A stretch of 64,000 nucleotides of DNA from Patagioenas fasciata. Its lineage: Eukaryota > Chordata > Aves > Columbiformes > Columbidae. Below are positions 1 through 14,300 of this stretch, in pieces. The stretch lies in assembly GCF_037038585.1 (NCBI RefSeq), contig NC_092560.1, positions 62,996,049 to 63,060,048 of the forward strand. Direction: 5' to 3'. The number at the start of each line of letters is the position of its first letter. The stretch's first letter is position 1. Under the pieces are notes generated by a model, which made no database searches, was not told where the DNA came from, and worked only from the letters and a program-made list of their open reading frames with translations. Made by a program: the position numbers and the translations under genes.

Positions 1-2214
1 GTGACTGATAGGAAAGAGTATCTCTAGTAGTAGCAGAGAGGAGGAAAGAGTTAGGATGCTGTGAAGCATGGGTGGGTTTTTGTGTTGTTTTTGAATGGAA
101 CATCCTTGCTAGTCATCCCCTTGCCTGCTGGCGAATCTCAGGTACTTGTGTCCATCATAAATGGGTATAGTCAAAGATGTCCAGAATTAGCTGGAATGAA
201 TTTTCTACCTTGTCAGAGAAACTGACTTCTCAGCTGGTGAGACTTAAAAGTCTAATGATCATCATATGATGACACTTACGTTGGGGCAGTGCCTGTGCTC
301 TGAGCAGTAAGGTAAATGCAGCTGGACTTCTCTGTAGCAGAGCTACCCCTCAGATAAGCTGAGGCTGGTTACTTGAGCACTTTACTAGGGAAGCATGCAA
401 ATCCACCAGTAAGGTAGGATTAACTTGATTCTTGACTGTTTTTAAGGGGGTTGGAGGTGTGAGGATCTGTTTTAATCTTCTGTTGATGGGGACAATATGC
501 CTTAAAATGCTATATTTTTGCCTCAGATATTTTCTGTAACTTCCATAAACAAGACCGTGCAAAATGGGCCAAATCTGAGAGTGTGTATGTTTAGATTGGC
601 TTTTTGTATGCTAAGGAATAGGTATGAGTATGCTTAGGGATGGGAACTCCTGTGTAGACAGGCAGAATAGAGATGCAGATTCAATTAAGGAAAGGTAATT
701 ACGAAGCATCTATTCTTGCTGGCTATGAAGACCTACCAGGCACTAATAAACTGAAAATATGTTCTTGTGTCTGACCTGTTAGGCAGTTATAATGCAAGCA
801 GCTCTTCAGATCAGCTTCTTTTAGGACCTTCCAGGAGGTCAGTGAGGCTGTAAGTAGCTAACTGGAGAGGAAAATTGGGATCCAAAGAAAATCTTTTCTT
901 TGGATTCCCTGAGAAGGGGATTTTTTGAGGGAGTTATCTGAAATCTCTGTCTAAAAAAAGATGATTGCAGTTGCATCCAACACAATGGTTCTTTAGTCAT
1001 AATCAGGTTTCTGAAATTTTCTGAATGGTCTGAGGATGTGGTAAAGTCTAAAGCAGAAACTTCTATTAATAGTAACTCTCAAGAATTTGCATTTGGAGGA
1101 GGAGAATCAAGTGTTAGAAATAATAAGGAGGATGTGAGTGCTAAATGAATTTCAGGTGAACCATCAGAACAGGCACTTAATTAGCATATCTCATGATCTG
1201 AAGTATAGGAAGGCTCAGGGTAAAGTGGAGTGTATGCCAGGTTCTCCAAGTCTTAAATGAAGAGGTGATTTCTGCTGAGGGCAATCTAACAGGGTCTTGT
1301 GTACTTGTCACTGTAGACAGGAGACTGGGGGAATGATGAGCACTATTCTGATAGTCCTGTGACTTAGGATACTTCTCAGCTCTTGTGCTCTTACTTCAAA
1401 CAAAGCTATTGGCTGAGCACCGAGGTTGTTCTCATCACTATCAGTTGGAAGGATGGGCCAAATGCCAAAAATCTGGTAACAGTTTCCTTTTGTCCAGGTA
1501 GAGATGGTTATCCAGTCTAACATGTGCCTTCTACATTTCCAAGTACCTCTGTAGATCTGCAGTACACCACCCACCTTCTCATTGAGACATCAAAGTGCCT
1601 GCCTAACCCTATTATCAGGTTCGATAGACCAGTAGCTGCTATGGATATACTTCTTGCTTTAAGCCTTTAAGTCACAAGCAGATACAGAGACAGTCTAAAC
1701 AGGTGAGTATAATGTATACAAAGAGTGGCAAAAGGAGGTCTTGGATATTGGGCTCTGTGCAAAAGCAAATATGTGCACTTAGTGTCAAGGAATGGGGAAT
1801 CAAAGACTGTTGTCTGGACAGGATATTTACCCTAAAAACTGTAGCTTGAGATACAAAGCAAATCAATGTGCTGTAGTCACTGGATATTGTTGCTGAACCT
1901 ACAGATTTTTGTCTTATGTTGATGCTTTTCTCTACTGGTGAACTTTCTACTTCTAGGACTTTTCTGTGACCTGCTGAGTTAACCCAGTGTTTTGGCAATG
2001 CTTGTGAATTTTATTCAGCAAGGCTAGCAATATGTGAGCACTACAGGAGTATGAATTTGCTTGGACAATGAAGCAAAAAATTCCACATCCAGAGAAAGCC
2101 AACTTGTTCTGGAAACAGTAATGATAATGCAAATCCTGCTTGCTGGCTAGATTCTATCAAAATAAATTATGAAGATATAGTATGAAGGCAACTTGTAATC
2201 TGCAAGGATTTGGG

Positions 2215-2262
2215 AAAAACAAACAAAGAAAACACCAAAACAACAACAACAACAAAAAAACC
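2215..2262. repeat. A-rich (CAA)n simple repeat
   Basis: A run made almost only of A and C contains four consecutive CAA units, flanked by AAAC and A tracts. It is low-complexity DNA with no coding sense. Confidence 0.7.
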
Positions 2263-5200
2263 ACTAGATCTTGCATGTAGACTAAGGGATTATTAGTAGA
2301 ATCAAGTCTCTGCCTCCTGGGGAGTGGGAATGCTAAGAGGTCTTAATGAGCTTGTGCTAGAAGGATCAAATAGAATCAGGTGTCTAAGTACCACAACTGA
2401 CAAAACAAACTGACTTTAGATACCTGATTTTGAGGCTGTATCTGGGTTCAAGGGTCTCAGTGTTATAAAGAAGCTGGCTGAAGCATAGTGGCAGGTCTAG
2501 TCAATAAACAAGAGGTACCAGTTTCAACAGGATTAGCTTGTTGATACAAGCTGGGCAGCTGAGTGCTGAACAAAGCATCTTCTTCAATCTAATTCTGGTC
2601 AGCCCTGGTTGACGTGGGCAGAGACCATTTCAGTTTCCCCTCTTCTGAAAGCATGTGCTTTGCCTGTGCTATGGAGTGCTTTAGTATGAGGTGTCTCAGC
2701 CTTGCAGACATTTATTCCCAACTATCTGTGTGTTGTTTGGACCTTTTTAAAGCTTAATAACTGGTATATACCTTAAATCTCAAAGCTCAGATGCTACAGG
2801 GCCAGTTAAGGACAGACTATATTGGCCTTGGAGCTGAATTTCCTGCTGCTCTGTCAGTTAAAGTTGCATCCTTAAGCAATAAGATTAGGGGTGAAATACT
2901 TGATGAGGATTATCTTTTGAGCAGAACAAGCAGGTCTGAGAGACAGGATAATAGACTTTTGCCTTAACAGTAAGGAGGCTTCATGACAATGTCAACTAGG
3001 AACTAGCTCCTCCAGCAAAGTGTACTCAACTCTTAATGCTGATGTATCACACAACAGCAAGTCTCCTCCTAGGAGAACTCTCATACACCTGCCCTATAGC
3101 TAAAACACCTATGGATGTGACTTTCTTCCCAGGAAGGAACAAGACAAGTTGGGAACATGAAGGATATAGTGTTAATATTGCAACCCGTGTTTTGTACCTT
3201 AGAGACATCTTCTGGGCTCTCTCTGAACAGGGTTGTTTGTTCTTAAAGGGTGGGCATAAAGGCCACTATATGAGTAAGAACTAGTTTTCTAGTAGCTTGA
3301 ATAGCAGATCTATCTGCAAACAGCTGCTAGCCTGGCTGATGGAAAGTAAACTCTAGAGCAGGGTGGAAGGCTGACACTTGTCCTTGCATGTTTCTGATGG
3401 ATGAGGGCATCCCCATAGTATGATATCAGAGATGATAGATAGAGATAGAAAATAAGAGAGACCCTGGTCAAGGTTACTTTAGAATCTGTAATTAGTGGCA
3501 ACAACAGGAACTTCATCTAAGGTACATAACAAATGTGTGACTACGGTTACCAATAGGGAAACTTATCACAGAACAGTCATTTGTGAAACATGACTAGCTG
3601 TTTAGTAGGACAGCTACTGAAGGAACTGCAGTGGAACTTTGAAAATCCTGATAATCGTTTTTACCTCAGGCATAGATCTTTCTGTACCACCTCTTTTTGT
3701 GTCTTGTTTAGTTACTCATTGCCTTTCTTGCTGTGCATATAAGGGAGAGTTGAGGCCCTTGGTAATAACTAATCTTGAAGGCAAGAGTAGCCCTTGTGTT
3801 AAGCAGTACGCTTCGTAATGCCTAACTGAGGATTGTAACTGCTGTAGAAGAGCGTGCCCTCAAGGTGCAAACAGAATTGTCATCAGTCTTCTAATAACAC
3901 ACCATGAATGCAACTTGCACCTGCTACAAGAGACAGTATGGATTGACTCTTGTGAAAATGACTGCTACAATAGGTTATGTAAAGAGAGGCACAGTAGCTG
4001 GGGCTTAGGTGGAGGGTTCTTCAAATACTGCTGAAATGAATACTTAAGTAGAGAACACTTACAGTTCGGTATAGGCTATGCAGAACATATGCAATCTCTC
4101 TTAGTACAGCTTGCACACACCCAGACTGTGAAGAGGGATAACTCTGCCAGCACTGGACAGTTAACAGCATGCAGCTGAAACAACCTATGATAACAACTTC
4201 AATATGTGTCAAGTTCCTGCTCTGAGAAGGGGGTAAGAAGTATGGTTATTGGCAACAGCCTTTTGCTATACTAACTAGTAAGATCACAAAGTCCTTCTAG
4301 TCAGAAGGGAGTTAGGAGTACAGTTGGAAATTATGTGTCTGAGCTGTTGTCTACTGCAAACTGGCTTGCATCTGAGTAAACACTAGATGCCTTGATTAAC
4401 AACTGTTTTGCTTCCAGGTTGTTTGGTATGTCCAGTGCGTCTCAACAAGTAGTACTGACAGAAGACTGAATGGTATGAACTGCAGGCACATGACCTGAGA
4501 TTCCTCATCCTGTGAGTAGGCAGGTGATGGTTTCCTGAGCAATAGCTAGAACAGACAACTGGCCCCTGGCTCAGGAGCCTCTGGTTTATGAGGCTTCAGC
4601 ACTGCAAACTGGAGAGAGTAGTATAGAGAAATGGCTTCTTAGCATGCTGCAAAGCATACTATTTTTGTTGGAAGACAGACATGAAGAAACTTCTTGTGGA
4701 TAACCTGAGCATATCATCTAACAATAAGCCTGTGTTACCAGCAGCTCTCTATCAAGAAAAAACATAGTATCTATCAGTCTCTACCTAAAAGAAGATTCTG
4801 GAATTCAGATGCTGGTATTGCTAGTACTAAGAGTGGTGGAGTTTCTTAACCTAAGAAATTAACTAATAGGTTGGAATCCCAAATACTGAACAGAGGTCAG
4901 AAAGGTTACTATCAAGACTTCTTGCAAGATACTGCATTATTCCTGAAACAATAATTTGAGATGGACTAGTCAGGTGTTTGGACACTGAAGTTCCTGGCTG
5001 AAGAATAGCTCTATCAAACAGACTATGACAGAGCTAGTTCCCTTCAGCTTGAGATAAAGTCTTCAGGGAGCCAGATAGCACTAGCCCATGAAAAGCATTT
5101 GAATTTTGCCCTTTAAAGTAAGCAGAGGGCAGTAGTTGCTAGTTTATGTCGTTCCAAGTTGTTAGTCAGGTACAGATTGTTTAAACTGGTCATGAGTTTT

Positions 5201-7539
5201 CCTAAGCCCTCTGTTCTAATATTCCTGCAACAGCTGTATTTATTCTCATGACAAGTGGATGAAAAATCCAAAATAGAACTACTTTGGTTGCTAAGTTGAG
5301 AAGTAACTGATTACTTCCTCAGAAATCATGTGCTCAAAACCATGGCAAAAAGTACTGGTCCAGTTGCACCACTTGAACTGACTGAGTTGCTCAGTTCCAG
5401 CTGCTAACTTAGTGATCACTTGGCAGTGATTCAAGTGTGCAGAAAATGCTTTTGGGAACTTAGTTTTAAATTCTATGTTCTTACTATAAATCAAAGAACT
5501 TGGAGGAGACTGATGCACTGTTACAATGAGAACGAACAGTTCTGTTCAACTGATAAACTAGCAGTTTGCAAATTGAAAAGGTAAGACATCTGGGTAGATT
5601 ATAGACATGATCCTGTACTAGCAATGATACATGCCAACATCTGTAGCTGGCATGACTAATTAGAGTGCTAAGATCTTTATCTACTTTGCAGTTGCTACTG
5701 AGGGAAGGGAGCAGCATAAAGGAGGTACTCCCTGAAGTGTCCATTACCACACTTCTATCCCACTGAACAGATTAATGTCATCCTTTCCTGTTTTTCATTA
5801 CTGGTTGTGTGTGATCAAGACAGCTGGACTCTGTGCTGTATCCTGCAATATGTAAGTAAAGCTGTAGCTTATTCCAAAGGGTGTTCCGGTTGGTGGAGCC
5901 CTTAGCATAGGGCTGCCTTAATTCCTCAGCAAAATATTGAACCATCTCTTAGGTGAGAGGACAGAACATCAAACAGGACTTAAAGCTAATTGTGTGAAAG
6001 AAGTTCCCCAAAGTAAAATCCTGTTAATCTGAAAATATCCTGGCCAACAGGCCAAGTGCCTAGGTTAACTAAGGCCATGATACCAAGCAAATGATCTCTT
6101 AACCACGAATCATGTTGCTAACTACCTGTGGCCCAAACAGGACAGTTATACAGGCTTTTCATCCTTTTCAGTTCTCTCTTACAAGACCAACCACAAGGAC
6201 TTGGGTTAGATTTAGTGGTATAAGAGCCCCTATTCAGTCATCTTCCTGGCAAGTTATGCTGCACTTGTATTCCAGACATGGCATAAACTGAAGGAGAACA
6301 GTTCCCAAGCTGTCTGTGAACTCTCTGCCACTGCTTTCCTACAAGCAGGTACATGTTATGTTTGTGAACAATATGTATCAAGTGTAATCTACGTGCATAA
6401 GGCTGCTATCTTTCATGTATGTTAGTCACTGGCTACATTAGTTCCTAACAGACTAATTCAATTGTTTTAATAGAGGAAAAAAACTAAATGGCAGTGCTTG
6501 CATCAGAACAAGCAGCTGCAATTTTCCATCTAAATCATAATAATCTTCTCATGTTACAGAAGGTTTGTTCAACTTGAACTCTTAGACATTGTCACACGCT
6601 AGAGCAATGGGTGTTCTAGTAATGAAATAAAACACTTAAGATGATATTTTATTTGATTCCTAATCATGAAAGACCCTGTATGGAAGGCAAAAGTCTCAAT
6701 AGCACATTCATGTTTCTGATTCATTGATACATGCCTAGTGCTTCTCAAGGCTACTTGGGGCACTACCATTGCAGCAGGAACAAGGCAGAAAATCTAATAG
6801 TTATGCACATAAGGATTTGTTAGATGCAAAGGCAAATCAATCATACAGCAGCTCACACAACTGCACTATTCTACTTCAAATGTGTGTAGAATGCTGCTAG
6901 GCAGGATAGTCCATTATTAGTGAATGTGTCTAGCTCTACAGCTTTGACTCTTACCAGTGATTTTTATGTATTGCTGGTTAGCCTTTAGTCTACTTCCTTG
7001 GACTGCGAAACTGAAGTCTTAAATTCCCTCAAGTAGACAGCTTGTTTACCAGCCTTCCGAAAACAGCTCTTCTGTGAAGAACTTGATGACTCAAGATATT
7101 TCTAAGAATACTTTGCGCAGGTCCTGATACAACCTTCTAACCAGAAGAACCTGACTTACCCTTCCATAAGTGGGGGATGGAACAACCTGCTTTGGAAGCA
7201 TGTTCAGCACTTGCACTATTGCTGTGCTTCCGGTCACTATTTTGTCCTAACAGGCTATATTGCCCTTGGCAGTAAAAGCTTCTCTTGTCCTCTCCTGGCC
7301 TCCCAGATTCTAATTTGAGGTTAATATTTACATGCAATAACTCTTTAAGCTGAATCATGTACTTGCAGTATCAAGGGACAAAGAAGGAGCACAGGCTGTG
7401 AAAAAGATGAAGTATTAGACTGCTGAGTAGCTATTCAGCTTACCTGCCTTGTCTCTGACTTTCAGTGTCCTTAGCTGCTTCTCAGACAAACCTTAATCAA
7501 CACTATGGCAATTTTCTTTGTCTGAGGGGAAAAAGCCTA

Positions 7540-7651
7540 TTGTCCAGTCTTTACATCCTATGACATGCTACAGCCATAATGGAGATTCTCAATTCTTGTC
7601 CAGTCTTTAAATCCCATGACAGGCTACAGCCATAATGAAGATTCTCAATCC
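7540..7651. repeat. Tandem duplication, two units of about 56 bp
   Basis: The segment starting TTGTCCAGTCTTTA at 7540 is repeated directly from 7596, with only a few substitutions between copies. Shared landmarks are GCTACAGCCATAATG and GATTCTCAAT. The copies abut, so this is a young local tandem duplication inside the presumed DAB2 intron 1. Confidence 0.85.
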
Positions 7652-9316
7652 CCTGTGCACAGGACAAAAATATAATAATTAAAGGTAGCTGCCATGTTGC
7701 CACCCCTTGTTCAAATAAGATATAACTGTGAAAACATCTTTTAAGGGAAACTAAATGTTGTTCAACAAAATTATGTGCTTCAAGTCTTGCTAAGAAACAG
7801 GTCCTTCAAGGATGGCTTATCACTACCAGCAGCTCTTCTCATAGAGAGTTCAGAGGATACACCAAGAGCACAGTATGCCTGAAGTCCCAAGGTAGATGTG
7901 TGGAAATGAGGCACAATGTTGAAAGGAGAGTTGCCTGACTTGAAACAGTAGGTAACAGCTCATACTTAAAAGCCTATGTGGTGAGGACCTTAAATGGCTG
8001 TTTGCTAAGGAGTGATAAATGCTTGCTCTTCAGAGAGTCGCTGTAGGAAAGAAGGAAGATACTGTCAGTGGTCTCTTAACATGCCCTTTCTGGAGTAAAT
8101 TGAAAAGTAGGTGAGCAAAATGTGGTGTGTATCTACTGATATAGGCAAGAGATTGGGGAAATTTTTCCCAGGGTAGCAACATCCATAAATCTGCAGTCTA
8201 AGGCTTTTGAAATACTACATTTAGCATAGTAGTTAAAATAGGCCATACAATTGTTTGGTGAATAATTAAGCTGTGGTGATAGCAATGATCTTTACCTACA
8301 TGGAGAAGATTCAAAAGGAATCACTTAGCAATCTGCTGACAACGTTGCTGTAGGTATGATTTGTTCTTCACTATACCAGTATAACTGAAGGCATGACTGT
8401 CCTTGAATGCATTCCCTTGATGCACATGCATCTCTAACCCTGCTGTACTGCTGGCTGACTCTTTCCATATGAACTCAGAATTCAAGTGCAACAGAATAGT
8501 TTTAGTCTTCTGTTGCCTTACTTCTGCAGTCTGAGTAAGGAAATACTAAGGGACTGAGCAATGTAAAAGGAAGCCTCCAAGCAAAAGCAAGAACTACAAA
8601 CAGAACACTTTTAACTTCATTTTAGTTACCTGTATGTAGAGCACACCAGTGCTTGCCATCAAGATAAAGCAAGCCTGACTGTGCACAGTTTTGACTTGGA
8701 TCTAAAGCATAGAATTTACTTGAGACTGGCTTCCATAGGGTGGAAACAGATGGCAATAATGGAGGGATGACTAGAGTTTAAAGCTGTCAGCTGCCCATAT
8801 GGATTTCTACCATTTTGTGAGTTGCCAAAGTGAGGTCCTCTTTGTGCAATTTTCTTGTTATTGCCTCTTAACTTTACTTCAGGGTGAGATATTTAGTGTG
8901 GTTGTCTATCACCAGAGCTGGGTGTAGCTCTGCCAAGTAAATTGGGAGAGGCAGGATCACTGACAGGCAGGACTCAGCTGCTTCAGGTTGCTGTTTCTTT
9001 TTTCCAGTATGGAGCTGGGCAGTGTCCTAGAGCTATGACTCAGCTCCTGGATAACATTTCTTAGCTCTGTTCTTCTCCAGGCCTTTTTGTTCTGTTCTCT
9101 AACAGCAACCTTTCAGATAGGGGTGGGTGGTTAACTGATGATTCAACCTTAACTCCATCTTTCTTTCCCCTCTGTTTCTGAAGGGCTTGATAAACCTAGG
9201 GAGAGGTTCATTATGCTGAAGTCTAAAGGCTATCTCCACCCAAAACTATACCATCAGGCAAGCTAGTCTAGTTTGAAAGAATTTGGTTGGCTTCATTTTA
9301 CTGGTTTCTTGTATGA

Positions 9317-9333
9317 TTTTTTTTTTTTTTTTT
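9317..9333. repeat. Poly(T) tract, 17 T
   Basis: An uninterrupted T17 homopolymer with no acceptor or exon signal following. It is likely length-variable. Confidence 0.8.
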
Positions 9334-11182
9334 CAATGGGCGCACTTTGTTTTAGCACTGGTGCAAGTATCCTGCAAAATCCCTGTTGGCTGTAACAGTT
9401 TCCCCCTTGATCCTTTGTCAGAATGAGCACAAAAGCCACTCTTCCACTGATAACATTTCCTAAATAACAATGGCTTGCTATATCAACTCTTCCTCTAACA
9501 TTTACTTCTCCTCAGAACCACTTGAAATTTTCACAGCAACAACTTTGTTCCCTCCATCAAATGTTCCCTAGCTGTGACCTGATAAGTTGTTTATGAAGAA
9601 GAACAGATATAGTGCCGGAGATCTTTCCTATATGAGCACTTTATCTCAGATTTACTTGAGCAATGCTAAATGTAATTAACAAATCATCTGGTATTCAACT
9701 AAATTTTTGTATTAACAGCTAGTTCCCTAGAGGCCTTGCTCCTGGCTAAATGGAAACATGGGCCCTCAGGGTGAAATTCTTTCAGATGTAGGAATTTATG
9801 TTCTTCCTAGGTTAAGAATCAGTTAGGCAGTGGCATCCATTCCCCTGTTAGTAGCAAGCTGGATGAGTCAGTCTGTAACTATTGACATAGTAATGAATTT
9901 ACGGAAGAGGGGAAGGCAGGAGTGAGAACAAAACCCTGAAGATAACTTCCAAGTAATAGATAAAGCACTAACAGTATCTAAGGCAATTGAGGAGTAGACT
10001 ATTGAGAATCATAAGCTTCTAATGCTAGAGGATATGCAATGCTTCAGCTCTTGTATCTGGGTATATACCATGTCTCAAATGGTGTGTTGGATAAAAGGGA
10101 TGGCTTGGTCTGTGGCTGTTCACCTGGACAAAGGGGAAATTACTAGTAGATTGTAGCACAGCTATTTAATTATCTAAACAATCTCTTGTCTTCACTTGTC
10201 ACTGTAAAATTCAAGGGACTAACTGAAGCCACTGCAATGCCCTAGATAGGAGATTCATAGAACAGTTTCTGCAGCAGATGTGACTGTCTAGTTCTTTCTG
10301 GCTTGGTATTGGTCATATTCAGATCTCCATAAAGACAACAGGAATCGCTCTGTGTGGCAAGTGTGAATCAATGCTTCATCTATGTAGGAACAAAATATGG
10401 TGACTGCAGATTAGGTTTTTTTAACATATTTTGCACCTCAGAGGCAAAAGAGTCTCATGGCATAGAGTTAGGAGTTAAGTTGCCCTAGTCCATAGTTTCT
10501 GTTAGCCTGCAGTTTTTTTGAGAAATATAAGCTTACTTGGTTATTACTTGTGAGGTTTGGGCTTTGTTTGTGTTTTGGGCTTTATATATAATGTGTTGTA
10601 TGTGTGTGTTTGTTTGTTTTTCCTGTAACAGCCTGTCTGCAGCTTAAGGAATTTGTTTGCTTTTACCTGCTGGGTGGTATAACCTCAGACTTCCACTAAC
10701 TGTAGAAACATGAATAAGATCTTGTGGCTTCTTTTGGGTGATCTAGTGTCATCTTCATGGGTATTAGGAACAGATCCTAGTTTGCTAGGATCCTACTACA
10801 GAGATAGAGCTGGCAGTGCTGAAGGAGAATAGAGCAAAATATTTGAGGTTCTATAAATAGCTTTAAAGGGTAAAAAGCTAAATGTTGATAGAGTAAAACA
10901 GGGTGATGCAAGTACAGTCTGTCCATGTAGATCAGCATGATCTACTGATTAGGTATTACTGAGCTGAGGGTTCATCACTTTGTAGCCATAACTTTGTACT
11001 CTCTGTAGCCTGAGATGAACAGACAGTGAGTCAGATGTCCCATATGATAACTACTAAACTTTGAGGCAATAGTGGGCTTCAGTGTTCAGCAGAACAAAAA
11101 TGGACTAACAGATCTAATAAGAATATTTCTTCTTCAAGGTAAAATATTATGTCTGCCTACTGATTATTATTTTGATTTTTAG

Positions 11183-11311
11183 AAACTACAGCAAGCATAG
11201 CTGACCACCATCTCATCATGTCTACTGAAGCTGAAACTACTACCATCAACAGCCAACCAGAGCAACAGGCTCCACCAAAAGCACAGCCTTCAAAGAAGGA
11301 AAAAAAGAAAG
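11183..11311 (+). CDS. DAB2: DAB2 exon 2: 35 nt of 5' UTR plus start
   Basis: Acceptor TTTTTAG at 11176-11182, ATG at 11218, donor G|GTAAGA at 11311/11312, phase 1 out. It encodes residues 1-31 and the first base of Gly32. The end of the segment is a lysine-rich run (KKEKKK) preceded by Ser25, matching the human PKC site Ser24. This ATG is chosen because the encoded N-terminus aligns with mammalian DAB2. Confidence 0.92.
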
Positions 11312-14300
11312 GTAAGAAATGCTTGCTTCTTGAACAACTCCTCTAAACAGTATACTTAATATTTTGCACTTGACTAAAGCTAAAATTGCTTTCACAGCAT
11401 AGCTGAAATAACTCTGAGGTTTCAAGCTGACTGTAAGAGTGAGTAAATAGGCTGGTAAAACAAATCCAAGCAGAAGTTAGGCTTTTAGCTTGAAAGGGCT
11501 TTTTTAGCTTTAAGTTCTAAAGCTCTCAGTTACGCTTGTCTTTTTGCTGAACCCAACAAGTCCCCAAAAGCTCACAGAAATGAAAGCTTCCTAAGGAGAT
11601 GACCAGACCCAGGATGATCCACGCACTTCCTCTTCTCCCTCCAGAGGGGGAGTGACAAGCTGGACACAGATACAGATTCTTTTCCAGAGAGGCCACAAAG
11701 CTCATTTTGTAAGAATTATTGTGTATCAGATGATAGATTTTTTATTTTACACATAGATTAGGTCATGTAATGTAATTACCTCATGCAGAAATACACACTT
11801 GGAATATGTTGAGCATGCAGAGAAGAAAACTAAGTTCTGAGAAGTAGTGAGAATAGCAGAAACAGCAAATATAGCTAATATCTCAAGTGATTATAAGGAT
11901 GGGGTTACCAGGACTGGCCATAGAAATGATGCTGCTGGTAGAAAGTTCTGGCAAAAGGAGATTCTTGCACACCAAGCAGAGATCTGAGTACACCAGAACT
12001 AGAGGCTGACATCAGGATGCTCAGTAAGCATTTCAATATGGCCGTGGAAAGTACTGTTTCTGCTTGATGTTTTTCCGTAGCATTTCTATCTGCTTGGCTG
12101 TTGCCTATACACATTTCAGTTTGTGTGACAAATAATTGTTCTGAAGTTCCCAAATATTAGGCACTGGGCCCCACTTTTTGAAATGAAGCTAGATTCTGCA
12201 AGAGCAGTGTAACCTTAAAGGAGTAACTGTCTTGCAGTGCACACAGTACTGGAAGGAGCAGGAGTTGTTAGCTGTACTCAAGGGACATTTTTAGTATATA
12301 CTTATATTTTTTAAAAGATCTCATAGCCACAATATAGATATTTCTCTTACAAGAAAAAAAACTTCTCTGTTTCCAGGGCCAGAAAAGACAGATGAATCTC
12401 TCTTGGCCAGATTCAAAGGTGATGGTGTAAGATACAAAGCTAAGCTGATTGGCATCGATGATGTCCCAGAGGCAAGAGGAGACAAAATGAGTCAAGATTC
12501 AATGATGAAGCTGAAGGTAAGGTCTTGAGCTGACATGTAAGGAACAACTTCTGGATAGCCCTCAGTAAGCAGATCAAATGATCATTTTGGCACAATTTCA
12601 AATACGGCTTACTGGTAGTATAGTAATAATAGCACCATCCTACATGGGTGTTGCGTCTAAAGTTACAACCCCTTCTTTGAAGTACGCTGTTTCTCTAATA
12701 GCTTGGGAACAGTCCTTTGGGTCTCTTGTAGGCATCCAGTATGGATGCTCATAGTATCAATTTGATCACAAATAAGTGAGCTTGGTTTTGGATGGGAAGG
12801 ACAGAACTCTGCATAATGTAACACTGCGCTCAGAGAACACATTTGCATCCTGTGACAATAGTAACACCAAGAGAACTAGATAAGCCAAAGAATAAATGAG
12901 ACCCGATATCAAGAAAGATGATTTCTTCTAGAGTGCAGAATGTTCACATAGCTTCAATCAGGCCAGGAAAGCTCATAAAGATCCTGCTACTACAGCAGTT
13001 TTGTGAACTCAGGAAAGAAGTTTTAAAGCCAGAAAATATTTACAGAGGAAAAGCAATCTAGTTCAGAGGTACCACTTCAAACCTAGTCAGGCTTATGTTG
13101 CAAGAGGAATGCTGCTCTAACTGTATATATACACAGGAATAACTAGATGAGTACTGGTAGAGTCACAGCCGTGGGCTCATGAGGAATGTAAGTAAAAAAG
13201 TTAAAGTACAATCTAACAGCTGTCTCATCAATACTTTTGATATACATCTTATTCAGGGAATGGCAGTGGCAGCCCGTGCCCAGGGTCAACACAAACAGAA
13301 GATCTGGGTGAACATCTCCCTCTCTGGTATCAAGATAATAGATGAGAAAACTGGGGTAAGATATGACTTATTCTCAATATGATTCTCAAAGCAAGTCAGG
13401 CACTTGAAAGTTAGACCAATCTGAACTAGATACCTTAACTGCATTGTGTCTCCTTTCCACATACAAAAATTGCCTTGTGAAATGGATTGTACTACTGAAG
13501 CCCCTGCAAGAAATACAGATATATCTTATTGCAGTAAGTCAAAGGCTGATAAGTCTGAGTCTTGAACTTAAGCTAATTTCACAGTTTCAAATACTGTAAT
13601 TACAGAGAATAGCAGCTATTATGTCTCCAGCAATTTAAACCTGTAGTTATTTTTTTCCTAACTCTAGGTCATAGAGCATGAGCATCCAGTAAACAAAATC
13701 TCCTTTATTGCTCGGGATGTAACAGACAATCGTGCATTTGGCTATATTTGTGGAGGAGAAGGCCAGCATCAATTTTTTGCCATAAAAACAGCACAACAGG
13801 TATGGAACAGACACCTTTTTCCACTTGTTATGAGTAATGCTATTGTGTAAACACTTAACATGTGATAAGGGTGTGGTGTTATGTTGGTAGCTCTGAGGTA
13901 TAAGGGAATACCAGCACAGATGGACAGGCTCTTCTCCTAGAGGAGGGCAGTAGAAGTTGACTGCATCACAAATGACTATCTTGTTCACCTTCTCTGTAGT
14001 CAAAATAAAAACATTTGAGTAGCATTGCTTACTGTTATTAACCTTGCTTAACATGCTTCTGTACTATGGAAGTCACTACTGAGACAAATGGAAGAATTAT
14101 CACAGGCTTTCCTGTACAGAGGCCTGTTACTGTCAGTGAGAATGCTAATTCTCCAATCAAGTGTCCAGGGCTTCTCTCAGAAGTAACAGGAATGATAATT
14201 AGAATTCCACTAGCTCAGTTCTCATGATGCTTTGTCTTGTGCAGCAAGACTTACTCAATTGAAATAGTGTTTCTGGGGCCAGTGAATGCTGGTTTGGTCC

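Larger units (their letters stand above)
1..11182. other. Non-coding stretch, probably DAB2 intron 1
   Basis: No open frame here looks like protein and no familiar exon was found. The stretch ends at a clear splice acceptor (TTTTTAG at 11176-11182) in front of the first DAB2 coding exon. It is therefore most simply the 3' part of DAB2 intron 1, with the non-coding exon 1 left of the window. Only simple repeats and one small tandem duplication were seen. A non-coding exon within it cannot be excluded by eye. Confidence 0.6.

Noticed and set aside
5893-5922. Small hairpin AGCCCT-TAGCAT-AGGGCT near 5900
   Set aside because: The six-base stem is too short to support an RNA gene or terminator and is expected by chance.
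13647-14054. 135-codon minus-strand frame over DAB2 exon 5
   Set aside because: It is the antisense of a real, conserved exon plus intron and has no independent support.
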